From the NCBI GenBank assembly GCA_005889025.1, contig VBCZ01000215.1, positions 1 through 12,813 of the forward strand: a DNA stretch of 12,813 bases, given 5' to 3'. The translations under genes were made by a program, and so were the position numbers. Position 1 is the stretch's first letter. Every line of letters begins with the position of its first letter. Shown piece after piece: positions 7,201 to 12,813 of the stretch. The DNA is from Betaproteobacteria bacterium (GTDB taxonomy: Bacteria; Pseudomonadota; Gammaproteobacteria; Burkholderiales; Casimicrobiaceae). The notes under the pieces were generated by a model that was not told the origin of the DNA, made no database searches, and was given only the letters and a program-made list of their open reading frames with translations.

Positions 7201-8451
7201 CTATCGCGCCGCGAGCCGTGCGGCGAGCTCGTGGGGATTGACCGAAACCTGCTCGCCGGCAACGCGCAACGGCTTGATTCCCACCACTTGCGCATCCGCC
7301 TCGTTATCTCCGACGATCAGCGCGAAACGAGCGCCGCTCGCATCCGCGCGCTTCATCTGCGCCCCGAAGTTGCCGCCGCCTGCGTGCACGGTGATCGCAA
7401 GGCCCGCGTCGCGCAGGTTTTCCGCGACTTCGAGTGCCAGGCGCGACGCGCGTTCCCCGACATGGACGAAGTAGGCGTCGGGCGCGTCGCTCGCCGTGCC
7501 TTGATCGTCGAGCAGCAGGAGCACGCGCTCGACGCCGATGCCGAATCCGCATCCCGGCGTGGGCTTCCCGCCGAGCTGGGCGAATAAGCCGTCGTAACGC
7601 CCGCCGGAGCATACCCCGCTTTGTGCGCCGAGGCGCGTTGTGACCCATTCGTACACCGTGGCGTTGTAGTAATCGAGGCCCCGAACCAGCCGCGGATTGA
7701 AACGGTAAGCGATTCCCGCATCGCGAACGCCGCATTCGATCGCTTCGAACAACGCGCGCGACGGCGTGCCCAGCGCGTCCCACAGCTTCGGCGCTCCTTC
7801 GATCATTTCCTGCATTGCCGGATTCTTGGAATCGAGGATACGCAGCGGGTTGGTGCGGAGCCTCCGCCCGGCATCCTCGTCGAGGCGATTCGAATGCCGC
7901 TCGAAGTAAGCGACCAGTTGGGCTCGAAACGCTCGCCGCTCCTCGCTGCTGCCGATGGTATTGAGCTCGAGTGTCATTCCGGCGAGGCCGAGGCGCTTCC
8001 ACAGCCGGTCGACCATGACGAGTTGCTCGATATCGATGTCGGGCCCTGCATAGCCAAGCGCTTCGACGCCAAAGGTGTGGTACTCGCGGTAACGCCCCTT
8101 CTGTGGGCGCTCGTGGCGAAACAGCGGCCCGCTGTACCAAAGCCGTTTCGGGCCATCGTAGAGCAGGTTGTGCTCGAGCGCGGCGCGCACGGTGGGCGCC
8201 GTGCCTTCCGGCCGCAACGACAGCGATTCGCCGTGGTCGTCGAACGTGTACATCTCTTTTTCGACGATATCGGTCACTTCGCCGACGCCGCGCACGAAGA
8301 GCTCGGTCTTCTCGACGATGGGCGTGCGAATGTTGCGATAGCCGTATTGCGAGAACACCGCGCGCACGGTGTCTTCCAGCTTGAGCCAGCGCGCGGATTC
8401 GCCGGGCAATACGTCGTTCATGCCGCGCACGGCCTGGATCGTCCCTGCCAT
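7201..8451 (-). CDS. hisS: Histidyl-tRNA synthetase
   Basis: The product has 416 residues, the family norm. It is a class II synthetase: the motif 2 region GPLFRHERPQKGRYREYH lies at 108-125, the histidine-specific LVRGLDYYNATVYEW at 255-269, CSGGRYDGL at 281-289, and the motif 3 region GFGIGVERVLLLL at 302-314. The anticodon-binding domain covers about 325-416. The enzyme charges tRNA-His with histidine in the cytoplasm. The ATG at 8451 is preceded by GCACATAACGCC, with no Shine-Dalgarno match. In related genomes hisS follows ispG directly; here only 72 bp separate it from rodZ. Its stop is TAG (7203-7201), showing that TAG is used as a normal terminator in this genome. Confidence 0.97.
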   Translation of the reverse strand: MAGTIQAVRGMNDVLPGESARWLKLEDTVRAVFSQYGYRNIRTPIVEKTELFVRGVGEVTDIVEKEMYTFDDHGESLSLRPEGTAPTVRAALEHNLLYDGPKRLWYSGPLFRHERPQKGRYREYHTFGVEALGYAGPDIDIEQLVMVDRLWKRLGLAGMTLELNTIGSSEERRAFRAQLVAYFERHSNRLDEDAGRRLRTNPLRILDSKNPAMQEMIEGAPKLWDALGTPSRALFEAIECGVRDAGIAYRFNPRLVRGLDYYNATVYEWVTTRLGAQSGVCSGGRYDGLFAQLGGKPTPGCGFGIGVERVLLLLDDQGTASDAPDAYFVHVGERASRLALEVAENLRDAGLAITVHAGGGNFGAQMKRADASGARFALIVGDNEADAQVVGIKPLRVAGEQVSVNPHELAARLAAR

Positions 8452-8523
8452 GGCGTTATGTGCGAATCCGGCGCGAAATCGGCGTTCGCCCGAGCCGCGG
8501 CATCGCAGACGAAGCGGGCGCTT

Positions 8524-9399
8524 TCACTTCAGCGTCAGCCGCGCTGTGTTTTGTCGGGTGTATGGCGCGAGATCGACCGGCTTGCCGAGGTAGCTGACAG
8601 TTACCGCGCGCGCGTTGCCGAGGAAGACATCGAACGGCGCGGCCCCGCGGACGGACTCGACGGAATGAGCAGCGATCAGTCGCGATACGATGAGCTGTCC
8701 ACTCGCATCGCGAACCTCGGTCCACGAGGGCCCTTCGAAACTCAGCACCAGGGGCGCGTCGGATGCAGCGGAGGCGCCGGCGACCGAGCCCGCCGGGGCA
8801 TCGGGTGCAGCGATGGCGCCGCCGGCGGCGGACGCGTCGGTCTTCTCGCCCGCCAGCGGGTTGGGCAAGGTCATCACCGACTGTGCGGACGGGGCGGACG
8901 GCGCTGTTTGGGGCAAGGCATCGCGCTGAGCGCGCGGCGTTTCGCCGGAGCTTCCCAGGCCGCCGCGATAGAACTCGTACGCCGCGGCGGCGACGATGCA
9001 GGCGGCGAGAGCGAAGGGAATCAGCCAGCGCCCGGCGCTCGTCCTCGATGTGGCGGCACTGGGCAATTCGGCCATCGAACCCGTCGCGTGAAGCGCGGGC
9101 GAATCCAGCGCCGGCGCATGCGCGACATCGGGGAGATGCGCAAGAAGATCCTGCGCGTCGAGATTGAGCAGGCGTGCATAATTTCTCACGAAGCCGCGGC
9201 TGAAGGTTCGTCCGGGAAGATCGGCGAAGCTCTCGTCCTCGAGCGCCTTCACCTGCCGCGGAGCAAGCTTGAGCTGCTGCGCGACCTGCTCGAGCGAGAG
9301 TCCCGCCGCCTCGCGCGCGCTCCGCAGCATCGCACCCGTGCTCGACGTCATCTGCGCCGCCACCTCCGTTGCGCCATGCGACCGAGCTTCGGTCGCCAT
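8524..9399 (-). CDS. rodZ: RodZ-like cytoskeletal/helix-turn-helix membrane protein
   Basis: From the chosen start the product has 291 residues. A Cro/C1-type helix-turn-helix domain occupies about 22-87 (LRSAREAAGLSLEQVAQQLK, then FSRGFVRNYARLL), one transmembrane helix about 125-141, an Ala/Pro/Ser-rich periplasmic linker about 145-212, and a DUF4115 domain about 215-291 (LSFEGPSWTEVRDASG). RodZ links MreB filaments to the cell-wall elongation machinery. The frame is open further upstream to 9516, inside pilW, but the ATG at 9399 shares one base with the pilW stop (TGATG), a coupling arrangement that decides the start; ATG at 9348 (Met17... MTSSTGAM) is a possible alternative close to the domain. 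The gene ends 72 bp before hisS, where ispG would be expected. Confidence 0.92.
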   Translation of the reverse strand: MATEARSHGATEVAAQMTSSTGAMLRSAREAAGLSLEQVAQQLKLAPRQVKALEDESFADLPGRTFSRGFVRNYARLLNLDAQDLLAHLPDVAHAPALDSPALHATGSMAELPSAATSRTSAGRWLIPFALAACIVAAAAYEFYRGGLGSSGETPRAQRDALPQTAPSAPSAQSVMTLPNPLAGEKTDASAAGGAIAAPDAPAGSVAGASAASDAPLVLSFEGPSWTEVRDASGQLIVSRLIAAHSVESVRGAAPFDVFLGNARAVTVSYLGKPVDLAPYTRQNTARLTLK

Positions 9400-10193
9400 C
9401 ACTCGCAGACCTCCGTGGTGATGGCCTTGGTTTCCACCGAATCCGGATAGCGGTTGCGAAGCTGCGAGATGTAGGATAGCTCCGCCTGTCGGTCGCCAAG
9501 CTTGCGCTCGATGCACAATCCCAGGTAGAGCGCGTCCGGCGGCGGTGAGTTGACCTGCATGACACCGCGCATCCAGCCACGCGCTTCCTCGTAACGCGCT
9601 TCCTTGTAGGCGACCAGCGCGAGCCCGTAGTTGGCGAGCGCGTTGCCCGGTTGCGCGGACAGCGCGCGCCGGAAATACGCTTCGGCATTACGCACCTCGC
9701 CGAGGGTGATCGCGCAGCGCCCGGCATTGACCAGCGCGATTTCCGGGGTGCGATAGAGCGGATCCTGCACCGCGATGTCGAACTGCGCCAATGCCTCCCG
9801 CTCGCGCCTGTGCTGACACAAATACCAGCCCCAGTTGTGATGGAAGTCGGGATCGCGGGGCGAAAGCTGCATCGCGCGCTCGAAGTTCTGCTCTGACTTG
9901 CCGTTTTCTCCGAGCACCGCGTAAACAAGCCCGTAGAGGTTGTACGCCGGCGCGTAATTGGGGTCGAGCGACACTGCAATATTGAGCTCCTCGATCGCCA
10001 CGTCCATCTGTCCGCGCTCGTAATAGCCCGAAGCGAGGTTGGTGTGCAGGCGGGCCCGGTCCTGTGGGCTGGCGGGCGCCTGCGGGGCGATCGTGACGCG
10101 TGGCGGAGGCTCCGGCAGCTGCGGCGTGCTGCCGCAAGCCCCCAGCATGGCAAGCGTCAGAAGCACGGCGGCGAGGCGGACGGGAATCATCAT
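9399..10193 (-). CDS. pilW: PilW/PilF, type IV pilus biogenesis TPR lipoprotein
   Basis: The product has 264 residues. A lipoprotein signal peptide ends in the canonical lipobox LGAC with Cys20. After a Pro-rich spacer (23-42), tandem tetratricopeptide repeats run from about 48 to 215, for example ASGYYERGQMDVAIEELNIA and YGLVYAVLGENGKSEQNFER. This architecture matches PilF/PilW pilotins, which deliver the PilQ secretin to the outer membrane and assist its multimerisation. The start follows the rlmN stop after one base (TGA A ATG ATG), so the genes are coupled; the second ATG (10190) could also serve. The rest of the type IV pilus genes are not in this window, and the location between rlmN and rodZ is the usual one. 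Both names, pilF and pilW, are in use. Confidence 0.92.
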   Translation of the reverse strand: MMIPVRLAAVLLTLAMLGACGSTPQLPEPPPRVTIAPQAPASPQDRARLHTNLASGYYERGQMDVAIEELNIAVSLDPNYAPAYNLYGLVYAVLGENGKSEQNFERAMQLSPRDPDFHHNWGWYLCQHRREREALAQFDIAVQDPLYRTPEIALVNAGRCAITLGEVRNAEAYFRRALSAQPGNALANYGLALVAYKEARYEEARGWMRGVMQVNSPPPDALYLGLCIERKLGDRQAELSYISQLRNRYPDSVETKAITTEVCE

Positions 10194-10194
10194 T

Positions 10195-11301
10195 TCAATG
10201 CGCGCCCAGAGAATGGATCTTGTGCACGCGTCGCTTGGTCCTGTCTTGCACTCGCCCGGCGAGCTGGCCGCACGCGGCGTCGATGCTTTCGCCGCGCGTC
10301 TTGCGTATGGTGGCGACCAACCCTGCGTTCTGAAGCTCGCGCTGAAAGGCGACGATGCGATTGCGTGAGCTCGTCCGAAATTCCGTGTTCGGGAAGGGAT
10401 TGAAGGGAATCAAGTTGATCTTGCACGGGACGTCGCGGACCACCTTCGCCAGGTCGCGCGCCTGACCAGGCGCGTCGTTTATCCGATCGAGCATCACGTA
10501 CTCGAACGTGACGAAGTCGCGAGGCGCGCGCTCGATATAGCGCACGCACGCGGCGAGCAACTCGGCGATCGGATATTTGCGATTGATGGGGACCAGGCGA
10601 TCGCGCAGTTCGTCGTTGGGCGCGTGCAGTGACACGGCGAGCGCAACCGGACACGCGTCGCGCAGGCGGTCGATCGCGGGCACCAGCCCGGACGTCGACA
10701 GAGTGACGCGCCGCCGCGACAGGCCGTAGGCATTGTCGTCGAGCATGATGCGCATCGCGGCAACCACGTTGTCGAAGTTCGCCAGCGGCTCCCCCATGCC
10801 CATCATGACGACGTTGGTGATGGGGTGCCGGCCTTGCTCGACCCACGGCGGCGAGACGCCATCCGCAATCAAGGCGCGATTGGCATGCCAGAGCTGACCG
10901 ATAATTTCGGCGACGGAGAGGTTGCGGTTGAATCCCTGCTTGCCGGTCGAGCAAAACGCGCAATCGAGCGCGCAGCCCGCTTGCGACGAGATGCACAGCG
11001 TGCCTCTGTCGTCCTCGGGGATATAAACAGCCTCGATGGCATTGGCACCCCCGACGTCGAGCAGCCATTTGCGCGTTCCGTCGCTCGCGGTCGAATCGCG
11101 GACGACGGCAGGCGCGCGGATCTCCGCGTCGAGCGCAAGCGCATCGCGCGTCGCTTTGGCAAGGTCGGTCATGGCGCCGACGCGATCGACAAGCCCGCGA
11201 TGGACCCATCGCAGCGCCTGCTTTGCGCGAAAAGGCCTCTCGCCCCGCTCGGCAAAAAGCGCGCTCATCGCGGATTGATCGAAATCGAGAAGGTTGATCA
11301 T
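10195..11301 (-). CDS. rlmN: RlmN, dual-specificity 23S rRNA/tRNA adenine-C2 methyltransferase
   Basis: The product has 368 residues. It is a radical-SAM enzyme with the CxxxCxxC cluster at Cys110, Cys114 and Cys117 in the AGCALDCAFCSTGKQGFNRN stretch. The two further cysteines needed for the methyl-transfer mechanism are present: Cys103 (TLCISSQAGC) and Cys344 (IDAACGQLAG), the latter carrying the transferred methylene. The MMGMGEPLANFDNV segment (166-179) binds S-adenosylmethionine. RlmN methylates A2503 of 23S rRNA and A37 of some tRNAs. No catalytic residue is missing. It starts 27 bp downstream of ndk, its usual neighbour, and the following pilW is coupled to it. Confidence 0.97.
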   Translation of the reverse strand: MINLLDFDQSAMSALFAERGERPFRAKQALRWVHRGLVDRVGAMTDLAKATRDALALDAEIRAPAVVRDSTASDGTRKWLLDVGGANAIEAVYIPEDDRGTLCISSQAGCALDCAFCSTGKQGFNRNLSVAEIIGQLWHANRALIADGVSPPWVEQGRHPITNVVMMGMGEPLANFDNVVAAMRIMLDDNAYGLSRRRVTLSTSGLVPAIDRLRDACPVALAVSLHAPNDELRDRLVPINRKYPIAELLAACVRYIERAPRDFVTFEYVMLDRINDAPGQARDLAKVVRDVPCKINLIPFNPFPNTEFRTSSRNRIVAFQRELQNAGLVATIRKTRGESIDAACGQLAGRVQDRTKRRVHKIHSLGAH

Positions 11302-11328
11302 CTCAACGTCGGAAATAATGGGCCTGGT

Positions 11329-11715
11329 TCATCTTGCGTGTATCTCGAGCGTCGGGAAAAAATACGCGATCTCCATTCGCGCGGTCTCGGTTCCGTCCGA
11401 TCCGTGCACGGCGTTGGCTTCGATGCTTGCGGCGAAATCGGCGCGAATGCTGCCCGCTGCGGCTTGTCTGGGATCGGTCGCGCCCATCAGGTCGCGGTTC
11501 TTGGCAATGGCGTTCTCTCCTTCGAGCACCTGGATCATGACCGGCCCCGAGGTCATGAACTCGACCAGACTCGTGAAGAACGGCCGCTCGCGATGCACCG
11601 CATAGAACCCTTCCGCGTCGGGACGCGCGAGCCAGGTCATTTTGGCCGCGACGATCTTGAGCCCCGCGCGCTCGAAACGAGTATAAATCTCGCCGATGAC
11701 ATTTTTTGCAACCGC
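11329..11715 (-). pseudogene. ndk: Nucleoside diphosphate kinase lacking its start codon and first 13 codons
   Basis: From 11715 to the TGA at 11329 the frame encodes 128 residues clearly from Ndk: AVAKNVIGEIYTRFERAG, PFFTSLVEFM, GPVMIQVLEGENAI, KNRDLMGATDP, and NAVHGSD with the phosphohistidine (equivalent to His117 of the usual 141-residue enzyme). The missing N-terminus is exactly 13 residues, the stretch that in homologues reads about M-A-x-ERTLSIIKPD and contains the conserved phosphate-binding lysine. It is not encoded in any of the three minus-strand frames upstream. No ATG, GTG or TTG lies in frame between the upstream stop and the ATG at 11640, which would give only a 103-residue piece without the first strand and helix. 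Ndk interconverts NTPs using a phosphohistidine intermediate. Either the gene is broken or the 30 bp before 11715 are mis-assembled. Confidence 0.85.
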
Positions 11716-11724
11716 GAATTCAAT

Positions 11725-11733
11725 ATTATAACA
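11725..11733 (-). promoter_or_regulatory. Extended -10-like promoter motif at the broken ndk 5' end
   Basis: The minus strand reads TGTTATAAT: a consensus -10 hexamer preceded by TGn, the extended -10 form that can work without a -35. No -35 match lies 16-18 bp upstream. The predicted start of transcription (about 11718) falls 3 nt before the first recognisable ndk codon, so a transcript from here would have no ndk start codon until 11640. It is an AT-rich island in GC-rich DNA. Confidence 0.4.
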
Positions 11734-11744
11734 GGTTACTCGAG

Positions 11745-11750
11745 TCCTCC
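11745..11750 (-). promoter_or_regulatory. Orphan Shine-Dalgarno-like GGAGGA upstream of ndk
   Basis: GGAGGA is followed after 8 nt (CTCGAGTA) by ACC, where a start codon would be correctly spaced. This looks like the original ndk ribosome site that has lost its ATG, though a chance match is possible. Confidence 0.4.
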
Positions 11751-11799
11751 GGAGCGCGAGCTGGTCTTGCGCCGTTCAAGCTCGAGCGCGATAGCAAAT

Positions 11800-11816
11800 G
11801 CGGGCTCGAGGCCCGC
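11800..11816. repeat. GC-rich hairpin in the TRAP-ndk spacer
   Basis: GCGGGC (11800-11805) and GCCCGC (11811-11816) pair around TCGAG. Flanking AAA/TTT bases extend the symmetry, so it could assist termination on either strand. The CTCGAG core recurs at 11739, 11781 and 11804 and also in the palindrome at 3489-3504. Confidence 0.45.
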
Positions 11817-11826
11817 CTTTGCCGGC

Positions 11827-11848
11827 AAAAAACGCCGGTCAGCCAGCG
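11827..11848 (-). terminator. Probable intrinsic terminator of the TRAP transporter operon
   Basis: On the minus strand CGCTGG, a CTGA loop and CCGGCG form a 6-bp stem (one G-U pair), followed immediately by six Ts (11832-11827). It lies 77 bp after the transporter stop codon. The stem is short, so efficiency is uncertain, but stem plus U-tract fits an intrinsic terminator separating this operon from the ndk cluster. Confidence 0.55.
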
Positions 11849-11924
11849 GGTTCGATAAGGGCGCGGCGAGACTCGTCTGCCAACCCCGATGCGAAGATGT
11901 CGTGGTTCCTTTTTGCAGCGGCGT

Positions 11925-12812
11925 TCAGCGCATCATCCCGAGTGCCTGCGGCAGCCAGATCGACAGCGCCGGCCAGTAGGTCACGATGACGAGGAAGACC
12001 AGCATCGTCAGCAGCCAGGGCCACACGGCGACCGTGAGCTCGGTGATGCCCATCTTGGTGATCCCGCTCGCGACATAAAGATTCAAGCCCACGGGCGGGT
12101 GACACATGCCCACCTCCATGTTGACAACCATCATGATGCCGAAGTGGACCGGATCGATGCCGAGCTTCATCGCCACCGGGAACAGGATCGGCGCCATGAT
12201 CAGCACGATCGACGAGGGTTCCATCACGTTGCCGGCGAGAAGCAGGAGCACGTTGACGAACAGCAGGAAGGCGACCACGCCAAGCCCTTTGTCGAGCATC
12301 CATGCGGCCATGACCTGCGGAATCTGCTCGGAGGTCATCAGGAACGAGAACATCACCGCATTGGTGATGATGTAGAGCAGCATCGCGCTCATGTTCGCCG
12401 AGTCGAGCAGGACTTTCGGAACCTTGCTCAGCGTCAGGTCCTTGTAGACGAACACCGCGACAAAGAACGCGTACACCGCGCTCATCGCCGCAGCTTCGGT
12501 TGGCGTGAAGATGCCGGTATATATGCCGCCGATGACGACGATGATCAGCAGGAGGCCCCAAATGCTCTGACGGAAGGTGCGCCAGCGCTCGCCCCACGAC
12601 GCCTTGGCCAGGCGCGGATAATTGTTCTTGCGTGCCCGGTACCATGTCGTCAGGCCGAGCATGGTGGCGAGAACCAGACCGGGGACGACTCCGGCGATGA
12701 ACAACTGCCCGACCGAGGTGTTGGTCGCCACCGAGTACATGACCATCACGATCGACGGTGGGATAAGTATGCCCAGCGCGCCCGACGTCGTGATCACGCC
12801 GGCGCCGAACTT
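11925..12812 (-). CDS. TRAP transporter large permease subunit (DctM family), N-terminus outside the window
   Basis: The visible part is 295 residues and runs off the right edge; the frame continues in K-F-G-A-G-V before the first internal GTG at 12797, so that GTG is not the start. Family signatures are GVITTSGALGILIPPSIVMV near the visible start, TGIFTPTEAAAMSAVY and the closing NMEVGMCHPPVGLNLYVASG. At least six hydrophobic membrane segments are present. The subunit is the membrane channel of tripartite ATP-independent periplasmic transporters, which import organic acids such as C4-dicarboxylates using an ion gradient. The small permease and the binding protein should lie to the right, so the substrate cannot be inferred. 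The gene is not part of the usual ndk cluster. Confidence 0.95.
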   Translation of the reverse strand, partial: KFGAGVITTSGALGILIPPSIVMVMYSVATNTSVGQLFIAGVVPGLVLATMLGLTTWYRARKNNYPRLAKASWGERWRTFRQSIWGLLLIIVVIGGIYTGIFTPTEAAAMSAVYAFFVAVFVYKDLTLSKVPKVLLDSANMSAMLLYIITNAVMFSFLMTSEQIPQVMAAWMLDKGLGVVAFLLFVNVLLLLAGNVMEPSSIVLIMAPILFPVAMKLGIDPVHFGIMMVVNMEVGMCHPPVGLNLYVASGITKMGITELTVAVWPWLLTMLVFLVIVTYWPALSIWLPQALGMMR

Positions 12813-12813
12813 T

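Noticed and set aside
7621..9450. 609-codon open frame on the plus strand, antisense to hisS and rodZ
   Set aside because: It is opposite two clear genes, its product has low-complexity Arg/Gly-rich composition with no recognisable domain, and long antisense frames are common in GC-rich DNA.
9400..9516. 39-codon N-terminal extension of rodZ
   Set aside because: It lies entirely inside the pilW coding sequence, while the TGATG junction at 9401-9397 gives a coupled start just before the HTH domain.
8456..10153. 565-codon open frame on the minus strand overlapping pilW and rodZ
   Set aside because: It is out of frame with both genes, is very rich in Arg and Ser, and shows no domain. Its last codons cover the rodZ-hisS spacer (ending MPRLGRTPISRRIRT); I considered an ispG remnant, but the match is not recognisable.
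11722..11724. In-frame ATT as an initiation codon for ndk
   Set aside because: ATT initiation is rare, its distance of about 20 nt from GGAGGA is too long, and the product would still lack the conserved lysine strand.
11739..11809. Three CTCGAG motifs in 70 bp (11739, 11781, 11804) as binding sites
   Set aside because: The motif is a self-complementary GC-rich hexamer, spacing is irregular (42 and 23 bp), and one copy is a hairpin loop region. Chance explains it adequately.
1..12813. CRISPR arrays, tRNA/rRNA genes, insertion sequences, prophage or toxin-antitoxin genes
   Set aside because: I looked for spaced direct repeats, cloverleaf-like segments, transposase or integrase motifs and small paired ORFs in all gaps and found none.

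Overview
The window is a high-GC chromosomal segment that reads as Betaproteobacteria. The evidence is gene order plus protein sequence: ndk, rlmN, pilW/pilF, rodZ, hisS, yfgM-like, bamB, der, hfq, hflX, hflK, hflC and a DUF2065 gene follow one another on the minus strand, which is the classical betaproteobacterial housekeeping cluster. I cannot assign a family or genus. Every supported gene is on the minus strand, so transcription runs from the right edge to the left edge. No gap between genes exceeds about 210 bp, and I see no tRNA, rRNA, CRISPR array, transposase or phage gene.

Layout from right (upstream) to left (downstream). 12812-11925 is the 3' part of a TRAP-type transporter large permease, followed by a likely intrinsic terminator. 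Next comes a 209-bp spacer holding an orphan Shine-Dalgarno-like sequence and an extended -10-like motif, then an ndk reading frame that lacks its start and first 13 codons. rlmN, pilW and rodZ follow in tight, translationally coupled order (1-27 bp gaps or overlaps). rodZ is followed directly by hisS: ispG, which I expect between them, is absent. After hisS come yfgM (interrupted by an in-frame amber codon), bamB (overlapping yfgM by ATGA), der, hfq, hflX, hflK and hflC (the last two overlapping by ATGA), and a truncated DUF2065 gene at the left edge.

Functionally the block mixes translation and ribosome maturation (hisS, rlmN, der, hflX), outer-membrane assembly and envelope (bamB with yfgM, pilW, rodZ), RNA-based regulation (hfq) and membrane proteolysis control (hflK/hflC, which form a complex around FtsH).

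I found no convincing undescribed system. The observations most worth checking are three departures from the expected cluster: the ndk 5' end that has lost the start codon and the conserved lysine region, the amber codon at position 58 of yfgM, and the missing ispG. Damage to two genes in one window may mean real gene decay or consensus errors in the assembly, and raw reads would separate these. Several intergenic hairpins and a 16-bp perfect palindrome resembling a dispersed intergenic repeat are smaller points.
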